The notes: generated from the letters alone by a model not told the origin. Counted from the first letter of the stretch, positions 1 to 7,961 are shown. The stretch is 10,089 bases of DNA from Spirochaetales bacterium (GCA_015657395.1 JADLKI010000011.1:189128-199216), one strand, 5' to 3'. Made by a program: numbers and translations.

Positions 1-894
1 TTCATCTCCATTCTGGATAAGGCGCAGCGTGAACCACATGAGCAGAATCGCAATAGGCACAATGAACAGGGATGTTGCGATACCTTTCGCGATATCGAGA
101 TTCTGAAATGCCTGAATATAGCTTAGAGTCGAAAGCACATGAGTATGGTTTGCCGGTCCTCCGCGCGTCATTATCCAAATGATCGAGAAATCGCCGAAGG
201 TCCAGATCATCGATATGAGAGAAACAAGCATCACGGATTTCATTATCGAGGGAAGAGTGATGCTCCAAAACAGCCGCCACGCATTGGCGCCGTCGACGAC
301 TGCTGCCTCATACAATTCAGAAGGAATAGCCTGGAGCGCTGCCAATATGGAAATTCCAAAAAATGGAATGCCTCGCCAGATATTGACGGCCATGACGGAT
401 ATCTGAGCCAGGGCAGGATTTCCCAGCCAGGCAAGCGGCCTATCGATAAGGTGCATCTTCTGCAATGCGAAGTTGATTATTCCTCCGATATCACCAAGCA
501 TCCACCGCCATGTGAGCACGGAAGTCAATGTCGGGAGCGCCCAGGGCAGAAAGAGCAGGGCTCTCCACAGAGCGCGAAATCTGAAAGGCTTGTTCAGAGT
601 CATGGCCATGAGCATTCCGAAAAGGAACTTAAATAGAACCGTAAGAAATACGAACTCGAAGGTGAATCGCATCACCATCCAGAATGTGGGATCATTGATG
701 AGCGACAGATAGTTTGCAAGCCCGACAAAAGTTCCACCAGTCCCAATCTTCTGGTCCGTAAGGCTGACCTTGACGGACCAGAAGAACGGGTAAGCCTGGA
801 CCAGGAACAGATATGCAAGCGTTATGTAGAGAATGACAATCAGGGGTTTAGCTCCCGATGTCCTTTTCTTGCCTGCCAGGGCTCCCCACTGCAT
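1..894 (-). CDS. MalF/UgpA-type sugar ABC transporter permease (C-terminus cut by window edge)
   Basis: This is an inner-membrane permease of a CUT1-type (oligosaccharide/glycoside) ABC importer. The frame is open for 298 codons from ATG at 894 to the window edge, close to the family's usual length of about 290-310, so only a few residues are missing. A first hydrophobic segment spans about residues 18-37, followed by a periplasmic stretch with the typical 'GLANYLSL' motif (58-65) and then further membrane segments. The cytoplasmic EAA loop that docks on the ATPase is clear at about 196-215 (EAAVVDGANAW..F..ITLP), and the family motif TRGGPANHT follows at about 243-251. The gene begins 3 bp after the stop of the binding-protein gene, so the two are co-transcribed and probably translationally coupled; its own ribosome-binding site is weak. 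The partner MalG-type permease is expected beyond the left edge. Substrate cannot be read from the sequence. Confidence 0.93.
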   Translation of the reverse strand, partial: MQWGALAGKKRTSGAKPLIVILYITLAYLFLVQAYPFFWSVKVSLTDQKIGTGGTFVGLANYLSLINDPTFWMVMRFTFEFVFLTVLFKFLFGMLMAMTLNKPFRFRALWRALLFLPWALPTLTSVLTWRWMLGDIGGIINFALQKMHLIDRPLAWLGNPALAQISVMAVNIWRGIPFFGISILAALQAIPSELYEAAVVDGANAWRLFWSITLPSIMKSVMLVSLISMIWTFGDFSIIWIMTRGGPANHTHVLSTLSYIQAFQNLDIAKGIATSLFIVPIAILLMWFTLRLIQNGDE

Positions 895-897
895 AGT

Positions 898-2163
898 CTA
901 CTTGGCCTTGTTTGCCTGAACCTCAAAATCCGCTATTGCAGCATCAATACTTTGATTCTTGACGATCACGTTTTCAAAGAGATTATTGATAAGGCGGAGG
1001 TTGTATAATCTGCCGGCCCAGGGGGTATATGGCCCCGCATAGCCGAGAAAGGCGAATGTAGCCATGCTGTCGATAAATGCCTTGTTGTACTGATCTTTCC
1101 AGACCGGGTCGGTCTGGCTGAGACTCTCATAAACGGGCAGGGCAAGGGGAGCGCTCACGTCGATCCATTTTTGATACCACGATGACTCCATAATATATGC
1201 GAGGCACTGCTTCGCAAGTTCCTTGTTGGGGGCATCCTTGAAAATGGCGAGATTGTTGGAGATTCCAGCAGTGAATCTGCCTGCGCTGCCCTTGGGAAGA
1301 ACAACGATCCCTGTTTTGTCAAGCAAGTCGGGATTGTCCTTTTTTATTGCGTTGACGATTGAGCCGGTATTGAACACCATCGCTGCCTGTCCGCTGAGAT
1401 ATGCGGTGTTGTTGCCGGCGTCGTTCCAGCCGATCGCAGAAGGTGGGGTTGATTTATCAACGGTGAACATATCGGCGATAAACTTAACGGCTTCCTTGGT
1501 TTTTGACGAATTGATAACCAAAGCGCCATTCTTGTCGAAGATCGAGCCGCCGAAAGCCCATATAATTGCCCGACTGAGCCATTCGGCATCGGAATTCCCC
1601 TCCCCGTACCCTATGCCAGCCCCGAACTGATTTTTTGAAGGATTGGTCAGTTTGGCTGCCATGGTTCTGAACTCTTCCCATGTATCGGGAGGATTCTTGA
1701 AACCAGCCTGCGCAAGGAGGTCCTTGCGATAATACAGCGCGGTCCCTTCGCCCCAGAGTGGCATGGCGTAGGTTTTTCCGTTGAAAGAGACTACTTTGAG
1801 ACAGTTGCTGAATATCTGTCCATTCTTCTTCTGCACTTCCGCAACCAGAGAAGAAATATCCTCGAGTACCCCCTGACTATAGAACTGGCCAACTTCCTGA
1901 TAGCCAAAGAAACTGATGTCGGGAAGATTCCCTGATGCAATTGCGGCTGTCCATTTAGGGAAAAAATCCTCATAGGCGATGAGCTCGACATTGACCGGGA
2001 TGTTCTTGGAGGCTGCGAATTCCTTTACACGCTGCTCGAACATTGTGTTTTGAGCATCAACAAATCCTTTTTTCATCCAAACGGTAAGAGGCTTCTGAGG
2101 GGCCGCCCACATTTGGGTGATGGCCAACAAGGCCAATCCGAACAATAAGACCTTTTTCATCAT
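898..2163 (-). CDS. Family 1 extracellular sugar-binding protein (MalE/UgpB-like)
   Basis: This is the periplasmic substrate-binding component of a CUT1 sugar importer, 421 residues and typical in length for the family. Residues 1-21 form a signal peptide (basic start, hydrophobic core, cleavage near WAA-PQ). No cysteine lipobox is present, so a soluble periplasmic protein is expected. Family-typical features include 'PDISFFGYQEV' near 81-91, 'MPLWGEGTALYYRKDLL' near 134-150, 'PPDTWEEF' near 158-165, and 'SGQAAMVFNTGS' near 258-268. The aromatic C-terminal part (GYAGPYTPWAG, about 374-384) suits stacking against sugar rings. Two adjacent ATG codons are possible starts; AGGAGG at 2168-2173 lies 4 nt before the first and 7 nt before the second, so the second (2160) may be used. 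It is followed directly by the permease gene. The ligand is not identifiable. Confidence 0.95.
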   Translation of the reverse strand: MMKKVLLFGLALLAITQMWAAPQKPLTVWMKKGFVDAQNTMFEQRVKEFAASKNIPVNVELIAYEDFFPKWTAAIASGNLPDISFFGYQEVGQFYSQGVLEDISSLVAEVQKKNGQIFSNCLKVVSFNGKTYAMPLWGEGTALYYRKDLLAQAGFKNPPDTWEEFRTMAAKLTNPSKNQFGAGIGYGEGNSDAEWLSRAIIWAFGGSIFDKNGALVINSSKTKEAVKFIADMFTVDKSTPPSAIGWNDAGNNTAYLSGQAAMVFNTGSIVNAIKKDNPDLLDKTGIVVLPKGSAGRFTAGISNNLAIFKDAPNKELAKQCLAYIMESSWYQKWIDVSAPLALPVYESLSQTDPVWKDQYNKAFIDSMATFAFLGYAGPYTPWAGRLYNLRLINNLFENVIVKNQSIDAAIADFEVQANKAK

Positions 2164-2201
2164 CGTTCCTCCTATTCGACTCCTCTACGGGAGTTTTCAT
2201 A

Positions 2202-2230
2202 AGTGTAAATCCAGTTTCAGGAGCCGTCAA
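2202..2230 (-). promoter_or_regulatory. Sigma70-type promoter for the left-hand sugar transporter
   Basis: Reading the minus strand, TTGACG (2225-2230) is separated by exactly 17 bp from TACACT (2202-2207). Both are close to consensus, and they lie about 40 bp upstream of the binding-protein start. The leader between promoter and gene holds a short inverted repeat (ACTCC/GGAGT, 2179-2194) and then AGGAGG. Upstream of the -35 the DNA is AT-rich and could act as an UP element. This promoter would make the left-hand locus independent of the glycoside hydrolase operon that ends just upstream. Confidence 0.65.
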
Positions 2231-2253
2231 GACATAATATCATATGTCATATG
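2231..2253. promoter_or_regulatory. AT-rich dyad abutting the -35 element (possible operator)
   Basis: Two overlapping symmetric elements lie immediately upstream of the -35 hexamer of the left-hand promoter: GACATA-N6-TATGTC (2231-2248) and CATATG-T-CATATG (2241-2253). Symmetry at this position suits binding by a dimeric regulator, either activator or repressor. The half-sites do not resemble the TGGATAT half-sites at 9000-9028, so a different regulator is inferred. Short AT-rich dyads can arise by chance. Confidence 0.35.
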
Positions 2254-2294
2254 TTGCAATTTAAAAAAGGACCTAGAAAAGCTTCAGGAATGGT

Positions 2295-2308
2295 AGCTGA
2301 ATTCAGCT
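2295..2308. repeat. Perfect 14-bp palindrome downstream of the hydrolase gene
   Basis: AGCTGAATTCAGCT is its own reverse complement. It lies between the hairpin at 2319-2358 and the promoter of the next gene. It has no loop, so a protein-binding site or a remnant of an intergenic repeat is more likely than an RNA hairpin. The octamer AATTCAGC recurs at 2314-2321 at the edge of the hairpin. No function is assigned. Confidence 0.35.
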
Positions 2309-2318
2309 GCCAAATTCA

Positions 2319-2358
2319 GCCTGGCCGTCCTCACGGCAGACAAAGAGGACAGCCAGGC
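2319..2358 (-). terminator. Strong hairpin after the glycoside hydrolase gene, without a T-run
   Basis: Arms at 2319-2332 and 2345-2358 pair over 14 bp, with one G-U wobble in the minus-strand transcript, around a 12-nt loop. The hairpin begins 17 nt after the hydrolase stop codon, where an operon terminator is expected. The bases following it on the minus strand (TGAATTTGG) are not a good U-tract. It may therefore terminate weakly or mainly protect the mRNA 3' end. Confidence 0.5.
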
Positions 2359-2375
2359 CCCCCTAAAGCAGCCCT

Positions 2376-4808
2376 CTAGCCGAACCTGAACTCCAGCCTG
2401 TTCTCTCCCGGGAGGGGCACCACCAGGTTCCTGTCGCAGCCCGGCCCGAACTCGACAACGAGCTTCGAGCGGTCCGCTGTCGGAGTGGCCCGGAAATCGT
2501 GGACGCCTTCCACCGCAAAGCCGCCGAAATCGTGGAATCTGAAGGTCCAGGTGCTGCCCTTCCGGCCGACGTCCAGGACAATGTCCTTGAGCCTGATGTT
2601 GTCGGCGGAAAAGTCGCCGAGCTCCGCGGGGAGGGGGTGGAAGCGCAGGCCTGTGTTCTCCGGGACGACGCCCGCCACGAAGCGCATGATCATGTCGGTG
2701 TAGAGGGCTCCCCATCCCTGGAAGGGCATGCCGACACCCTTGCCGGTCTCGGCGTCGTAGTATTCGTAACAGGTGGTATTCTCTTTGGTGGAAGCGAGGA
2801 ACCTGTGGAGTATCTCTCCCGCCGCCTCGGGGTTGGAATCGGCGAGGGAGAAGATGACCGTCCAGGTGATCTGCGGCCAATTCGCGCCTCTCCAGAAATC
2901 CACGGGGTTGTAGGTCGGCTCCGAGCGGCTCACCGAGGGGACCGGACAGCCCGACATGAATTCCTTTTCCGATTCGACATACTCCGAAACGATCCTTTCG
3001 CGCACCGCGCTCTCCGGGATGTCGGTGAGAAGTGGGATGAGGCCGGCGGCTGTCTTTACCGGAATTCGTTCCTCCGTCCCCGCGACCAGGTCGTGGTAGA
3101 AATCGTCGGCGGGGTCGTACATGAGAGTGTTCATTGAACGCCTCGTCGCTTCCATGCGTTCGGCGATGCGGGGCGGGGCTTTCTCGCCGAGCGCAGCGGC
3201 CATCTCGAGTATGGTGCGGCGCATGTAGTAGATGTAGGCGTTGAAGTCGGCGCTCTCGATGGCGGGGTCCAGTACCCGGTTGCGGGCGCTGGCATCGAGG
3301 CGGGGACTGTTGTCCCAGCCGGTCTCCCATATGTTGAGATAACAGGAGAGGCCGCGCTTTCCGAGGTCGCGGTAGAGGGTGAGCCACTCCTCGTAGCGCA
3401 AGAGCGGCTCGTAAAAGAAACGGAGATACTCGGCGCTCCCGTATTTCCTGTAGATTTCGGACAGCGCGATGCCGATGACGGGCGGCTGGGTCATGCCCGT
3501 GGAGGTGCCGTCGCCGTCCATCCACTCGCGGCCGTTGACGGGGTACATGAAGAGTTCGTAGGGAATCATGCCGTTGCGCCACTGGTTCGTCACGAAGTTC
3601 CGCAGTTCGTCCTGGGCCGGCTCCGCCCTATTGTACCAGAGCCAGGCTATCGACTGGTAGGCTGAATCCCAGAAGAACTGATTGTAGTAGTGGTGCTTGT
3701 TCACCGAAGTGAAGGGATAGGGGAAGCGCGGGTCGTCGAAGTGGACGCGGTTGGCCTTCAGGATGAACCAGCTCGTACAGTACATGCGCTCGAGCCCCTT
3801 GTCATCGGCGTGAAATCCGGGGACTCCTTCCAGGAAATCGTCCCAGTCCGCCTCCACGCTGCGGATCAGGGCCGCATGGTGGCCGGCGGAAGCTTCGGCT
3901 TTTTCCGCCACTCTTCCAATGCCGAACGCGAGGACTATTTCGCGGGCCTCCCGCAGGTCGCCCAGGTCGATCGTGGCCTCGTAGCCCACGTTTCGCGCCG
4001 TGACGGGAAGCGCGCCACTTTCAGCGGCGCCACCGGCTGCGGCTCCTGCCGAGGCGCCGGTGCCGTCGGCCCCGCAAGCCGCCAATCTGCTGTCCACCCT
4101 TCGGCCGCCCGGCTCGCGGGCCGCTTCCACCCAGTAGGTGTAGCGCTTCTTGAGATTGAAGCTGGTGAAATAGTGCGTCCGCAGGATTTCGTCGTCCGCT
4201 ACCTTTCGGATCGCCAGACTGTCGAACCGCACGGAGGAGCGGAGCGAAAAGGGCAGCCCTCCATAATTCCACTCGCCGTCAAGACCGCTCTGTCCGCCGC
4301 CGGCGCGCCGCACGGAGAGGAGGCTCTCGTCCCGCCAGTGGTAGGGAACGCCCTGAGGCGAAAAGAGGCACGCGCCGTCGACGGTGAGCGTGAAGGCGGG
4401 GCCAGCCACATTCTCCTCCGCGGCTTCGCCCGGGGCTGCGTTCGGCGGTGTGGAGGTAGCGGCGCTCCTGGACGGCCCAGACCCTCCACCTATTCTCTCC
4501 ACCCGCAGCGACAGCGACGCCTCGTCGCCGGAGACGACGAGCTCCTGGGAGAGCCGGATACCTCCTCCCTCGAACACCTTGTGTGCGGTTATCGGATCGG
4601 AAAAGGCCGAAATCGGCATGAGTGGAACGACGCCGTCGGGCCCCTCTATACCGAGCCTGGCGAGAGGCTGAAACTGTATGACCGAGGACAGAAAACACTC
4701 CTGCGCGCCGGGGACATCCCTGCGGTCCGGCTTGTCCCGGATGAGGATGAGGTTCCCGAACTGGGCGTCCATGGGCGGAAGATGTGAGAAAAACTCGCTT
4801 TTTTTCAT
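2376..4808 (-). CDS. Cytoplasmic GH63/MGH1-like (alpha/alpha)6-barrel glycoside hydrolase
   Basis: This 810-residue protein lacks a signal peptide and should act in the cytosol on an imported glycoside. Residues 1 to about 320 look like an N-terminal beta-sandwich region. About 335-715 form the catalytic barrel, and a short beta-rich tail runs to 810. Barrel motifs typical of the GH63/GH37-like superfamily are NQFFWDSAYQS (376-386), WETGWDNSPR (494-503), DFWRGANWPQ (637-646) and YEYYDAETGKG (681-691). By analogy with GH63 enzymes, D499 would be the general acid and E682 the general base. Known relatives include mannosylglycerate and glucosylglycerate hydrolases and oligosaccharide glucosidases, so the substrate stays open. 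Two Ala/Gly/Ser-rich stretches (about 108-137 and 244-266) look like surface linkers or insertions. The start ATG overlaps the ATPase stop as ATGA, with little ribosome-binding site of its own, so translational coupling is likely. Confidence 0.88.
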   Translation of the reverse strand: MKKSEFFSHLPPMDAQFGNLILIRDKPDRRDVPGAQECFLSSVIQFQPLARLGIEGPDGVVPLMPISAFSDPITAHKVFEGGGIRLSQELVVSGDEASLSLRVERIGGGSGPSRSAATSTPPNAAPGEAAEENVAGPAFTLTVDGACLFSPQGVPYHWRDESLLSVRRAGGGQSGLDGEWNYGGLPFSLRSSVRFDSLAIRKVADDEILRTHYFTSFNLKKRYTYWVEAAREPGGRRVDSRLAACGADGTGASAGAAAGGAAESGALPVTARNVGYEATIDLGDLREAREIVLAFGIGRVAEKAEASAGHHAALIRSVEADWDDFLEGVPGFHADDKGLERMYCTSWFILKANRVHFDDPRFPYPFTSVNKHHYYNQFFWDSAYQSIAWLWYNRAEPAQDELRNFVTNQWRNGMIPYELFMYPVNGREWMDGDGTSTGMTQPPVIGIALSEIYRKYGSAEYLRFFYEPLLRYEEWLTLYRDLGKRGLSCYLNIWETGWDNSPRLDASARNRVLDPAIESADFNAYIYYMRRTILEMAAALGEKAPPRIAERMEATRRSMNTLMYDPADDFYHDLVAGTEERIPVKTAAGLIPLLTDIPESAVRERIVSEYVESEKEFMSGCPVPSVSRSEPTYNPVDFWRGANWPQITWTVIFSLADSNPEAAGEILHRFLASTKENTTCYEYYDAETGKGVGMPFQGWGALYTDMIMRFVAGVVPENTGLRFHPLPAELGDFSADNIRLKDIVLDVGRKGSTWTFRFHDFGGFAVEGVHDFRATPTADRSKLVVEFGPGCDRNLVVPLPGENRLEFRFG

Positions 4809-5869
4809 GCGTACAACCTGTATTGAGTCACTGCGAGGCGCAAGGATTCTCCGATGCTGTGGGGAATACTCGTTTCATAGACGACAGGTGCGGGACAGCC
4901 CGCATCCACCATGTAGCGCCGTATGTTCCCGTGATAGAGAAAATCGGTGATGCGTCCTTCCATGTCGGCCCGTCCGCTCTCCCCTACCTCCCGGAGGGCC
5001 TCGGGTCGGAACATGATTTCGGCGCCGCGGCCCTCGGGTGCCTGCGCGCGGTCTTCCGGCGCGAGGCTGATCCTGAACCTCTCCGAACAGATAAAGGCAT
5101 CGCCTTCGCGCCTGCCCGGCACGATGTTGGCCTTCCCCACGAAATCGGCCACGAAGCGTCGGGCAGGCCGCTCGTAGATGTCCTCGGGCGTTCCGATCTG
5201 CAGCACCAGTCCCTCATTCATCACGGCTATTCTGTCCGAAATCTCGAGGGCTTCTTCCTGGTCGTGGGTGACATAGATGGCAGTGATCTTCAGTTTTTTC
5301 TGGATCTCCCTGATCTGGAAGCGGAGGGAAATTCTGAGTTTGGCGTCCAGGTTGGACAGCGGCTCGTCCAGAAGGAGGATGGTGGGGTCGATGACGAGCG
5401 CCCTGGCGATCGCCACCCGCTGCTGCTGGCCGCCGGAGAGCTGTTCGGGCATCTTGTTCCCGATGCCGGGAAGTCCGAGCAGCTCCAGGGCCCATTCGAC
5501 CTTCTCGCGTATGAATGACGCGCTTTTCTTGCGGATCTCGAGGCCGTAGGCGATATTGGCGTACACCGACTTGTTGGGCCAGAGCGCGTAGTTCTGGAAC
5601 ACAAACCCGATGTTTTTCTCCCAGGGCGGAATATGCGTCATGTCCGCGTCGTTGAAGAGTATCCGGCCGCTGGTGGGCCGCTCGAAGCCGGCCGTGCAGC
5701 GCAGAAGCGTCGTCTTGCCGCAGCCCGAGGGACCGAGGAGGGTAAAGAACTCTCCGCTCCGGATGGAGAGACTGACCCCTCCCAGAGCCTGGAACGAGCC
5801 GAATTTTTTCACCACATTCTCTATCGTGACCGACACCGCCTGGGCGTCGTTTCGTTCATAGTTCTTCAA
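4805..5869 (-). CDS. ABC transporter ATPase with TOBE domain (FbpC/PotA/MalK-like)
   Basis: This protein energises import as a dimer on the cytoplasmic face of the fused permease. Every motif of a working ATPase is present in 354 residues: Walker A GPSGCGKTT (46-54), Q-loop Gln92, signature LSGGQ (144-148), Walker B ILLLDE (164-169), D-loop SNLD (172-175) and switch His202. The C-terminal segment (about 245-354, with 'FRPEAL' near 287-292) is a TOBE-type domain as in FbpC, PotA and MalK. The start is read as TTG at 5869 because AGGAG (5877-5881) sits 7 nt upstream. This makes the gene overlap the permease end by 14 bp, and no in-frame ATG precedes the domain. Its 3' end overlaps the hydrolase start (ATGA). 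Position and overlaps tie it to the permease before it. It could also serve the left-hand sugar permease, which has no ATPase in view. Confidence 0.95.
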   Translation of the reverse strand: MKNYERNDAQAVSVTIENVVKKFGSFQALGGVSLSIRSGEFFTLLGPSGCGKTTLLRCTAGFERPTSGRILFNDADMTHIPPWEKNIGFVFQNYALWPNKSVYANIAYGLEIRKKSASFIREKVEWALELLGLPGIGNKMPEQLSGGQQQRVAIARALVIDPTILLLDEPLSNLDAKLRISLRFQIREIQKKLKITAIYVTHDQEEALEISDRIAVMNEGLVLQIGTPEDIYERPARRFVADFVGKANIVPGRREGDAFICSERFRISLAPEDRAQAPEGRGAEIMFRPEALREVGESGRADMEGRITDFLYHGNIRRYMVDAGCPAPVVYETSIPHSIGESLRLAVTQYRLYA

Positions 5870-7931
5870 TTCTGGTCTCCTTGGGTTTCCGGGTTTTCGT
5901 GGTTATGAAGTAGAGCGGCACGTAGAGCATGACCATGAGGACCACGGTCATGGCCGAAGCCACGCCGAAATCGGCGCCCGCATCTATCGTGTTCTCGAAT
6001 ATCACCGCGGTCATGGGCTTCCAGGGCGGCCGATAGAGCATGATGGTCGAGCTGATCTCGGTCATTATCTGGAGAAAGGACAGAGTTGCGCCCGAAATGA
6101 CGCCGCCGATCATGAGCGGGAAAGTGACATCCCAGAAACTCTTCGCGGGTGTGGCGCCGAGGCTTCTGGCGGCTTCCTCGAGGGCCGGGTGAATCCTGTA
6201 CAGGGCCGACTCGGCGCTTTTGACCGCGTAGGGCAGCTTGCGGACGAAATAGGCCAGGACGAGGATGAGCCATGTGCCAGTGAGCAGAAGGGGCGGCCTG
6301 TTGAAAATGAGGATGAGGCCGATCGCGAGGACAGTGCCGGGGATGATGTAGGGAATCATGACGAGGATGTTCAGCGCCTGTCCAAAGAAGGGGTACCGCT
6401 TCTTCACGATGACGTAGGCGATGCCGATGCCCACCGCGAAGGTCAGGAAGGTCGCGGCGGTGCCGGTCGTGAGCGTCACCCAGATGGAATTCAGGCTGAG
6501 ATTGAAGAGGCGTACAAAGTTCTCCCAAGTAGGAATTGAGCTGAGGATGCCCGCCTCCCACTTGAAGAAGGAGGTCACCAGGACGGTGATGTGCGGCACG
6601 AACGCCATGGCGATGAGGGCCAGGGTCAATATCTCTATAGCGACCTTTTTCCCCGCCGACGGCATCCGCGCCGATGGCTGCTGCGTCTTTATCGAAGCGT
6701 ATGAGCGCTTGGCGAGATAGAGGCGCTGCACCAGGAGGATGCCCGAAGAGAGAAGCACCATGACGACGCTTCCCGTGCTCGCTATGGAGTAGTTTCCTCC
6801 GACTTCGCTCATGAATTCCTTGTAGATGAGGACCGGCAGCGTGTTCAGGTCGAGAGAGATGATGTAGGGCGTGCCGAAATCGGTGAAAGCGGTCATCAGC
6901 GCCATGTAGAGCCCCGTCACGATGCCCGGAATGGCGAGCGGAAGTTCGATCCTGAAGAACGTGCGCCTGCGGTCCGCGCCCAGACTGTACGAGCACTCGC
7001 GCATGGAATTGTCGATCGACACGAAACTGTCGTACGAAAGAAGGAATACCACGGGGAAGATGAGCCAGATGATGACCCAGATGACGCCGTGCATTCCCAT
7101 GATGGTCCAGTTGAGGCCCAAAAGTCGGGTTATTATGCCGGAACTTCCGAGCAGCATGCGCCACGCATACGCGCCGAGGAAGGGAGGCGACACCGACGCC
7201 ATGGTCACGAGAGAGATGACGGCGCTGGTCATCGGCATCTTGTAGCGCGCGTACAGGTAGGCCAGCATCGTGCCCAGGACGCCGGCGACGACCGTGGCCG
7301 TCAGCGCGATGAGCAGGCTGTTCACGATGGCATCGAGGTATTTGCCGGTCGTGAGGAAAGTGATGTAGTTGCCCAGGCCGAAGCGCACACTCGAGTCTCT
7401 GAAGTTGAGGTAGGCCCTCGGCGCGTGGTGGATGCGCAGGCTCCCGGGAGAGAGGCGTTCGACCTGCAGCCTCTGGCCTGCCGAGGACTGAAACAGCGCG
7501 CCGAAGACCTTCTGTTCGATCTGAAGGGTGGCGGGCTTGCGCGCCGCGGGCTGGCCGGTCGCCCCGTAGGGAATCGTGAGCTTCCCGTCCTCGTCCAGCG
7601 CAGGCTCGCCGAAGCTTGTGGTTTGGGAACTGAGGACGATCTGGCCGGGAACTGAAGAGTCGATCGAAAAGAAATCGTGGCCCGCGCGCGCGAGCGCTAT
7701 GACCGACGGCGCCTCCTGGTGCACCGTAAAGCCCGAGAGGGTCTCGGCCTCAATCTCCGCAGGCTGGTCTGCCTGTCCGGTCCTGAGGGTGAAGGCCCCA
7801 CCCTTTTCCTGGACGGAGGTCCTCAGTATCCACAGCTGCGACACCACCGTCAGGACGGTGAGCACAATAAAAATGACCAGGGTGAAAAATTTCCATGGAT
7901 CTTTGAGCGCATGGATTCTGTTGAATTTCAA
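5856..7931 (-). CDS. Fused two-domain ABC permease (FbpB/AfuB/ThiP-like) with an extracytoplasmic N-terminal insert
   Basis: This 691-residue inner-membrane protein carries two permease domains in one chain, as in FbpB, AfuB and ThiP. A first membrane segment lies at about 15-35. A largely polar, beta-like stretch follows (about 40-183), probably outside the membrane. Domain 1 starts at 'FGLGNYITFL' (184-193) and has an EAA-type loop at about 311-332 (RECSYSLGADRRRTFFRIELPL). Domain 2 starts near 430 and has a more canonical EAA loop at about 585-606 (EEAARSLGATPAKSFWDVTFPL). I chose TTG at 7931 as start: GGAGG at 7936-7940 lies 4 nt upstream, the same spacing seen at both binding-protein genes. 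ATG at 7952 is in frame but lies upstream of that ribosome-binding site, and a start at 8138 would run through the binding-protein gene. The gene overlaps the ATPase by 14 bp. Confidence 0.92.
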   Translation of the reverse strand: MKFNRIHALKDPWKFFTLVIFIVLTVLTVVSQLWILRTSVQEKGGAFTLRTGQADQPAEIEAETLSGFTVHQEAPSVIALARAGHDFFSIDSSVPGQIVLSSQTTSFGEPALDEDGKLTIPYGATGQPAARKPATLQIEQKVFGALFQSSAGQRLQVERLSPGSLRIHHAPRAYLNFRDSSVRFGLGNYITFLTTGKYLDAIVNSLLIALTATVVAGVLGTMLAYLYARYKMPMTSAVISLVTMASVSPPFLGAYAWRMLLGSSGIITRLLGLNWTIMGMHGVIWVIIWLIFPVVFLLSYDSFVSIDNSMRECSYSLGADRRRTFFRIELPLAIPGIVTGLYMALMTAFTDFGTPYIISLDLNTLPVLIYKEFMSEVGGNYSIASTGSVVMVLLSSGILLVQRLYLAKRSYASIKTQQPSARMPSAGKKVAIEILTLALIAMAFVPHITVLVTSFFKWEAGILSSIPTWENFVRLFNLSLNSIWVTLTTGTAATFLTFAVGIGIAYVIVKKRYPFFGQALNILVMIPYIIPGTVLAIGLILIFNRPPLLLTGTWLILVLAYFVRKLPYAVKSAESALYRIHPALEEAARSLGATPAKSFWDVTFPLMIGGVISGATLSFLQIMTEISSTIMLYRPPWKPMTAVIFENTIDAGADFGVASAMTVVLMVMLYVPLYFITTKTRKPKETRIEEL

Positions 7932-7961
7932 GAGTCCTCCACAATGGTGCATTGTCAGACG

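Noticed and set aside
139..636. A plus-strand frame of 165 codons near the left edge
   Set aside because: The opposite strand encodes an uninterrupted permease with an EAA loop and membrane segments across the same bases.
2284..3582. A 432-codon open frame on the minus strand in another frame of the hydrolase
   Set aside because: It shares DNA with the conserved catalytic barrel, and its product is an Arg/His/Pro/Gly-rich string without domains. I considered a frameshifted hydrolase, but the 810-residue frame is intact and carries all motifs.
3690..4787. A 365-codon open frame on the plus strand opposite the hydrolase
   Set aside because: It lies wholly antisense to a convincing glycoside hydrolase, has no recognisable domain, and is Arg/Gly/Ala-rich as expected of a shadow frame in GC-rich DNA.
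4784..5518. A 244-codon plus-strand frame opposite the ATPase
   Set aside because: It is antisense to an ATPase with every catalytic motif in place, with no domain or plausible ribosome-binding site of its own.
5866..7164. A 432-codon open frame on the minus strand in another frame of the permease
   Set aside because: It is rich in His, Arg and Pro, lacks membrane segments and lies entirely within the permease frame; it is a shadow of biased codon use.
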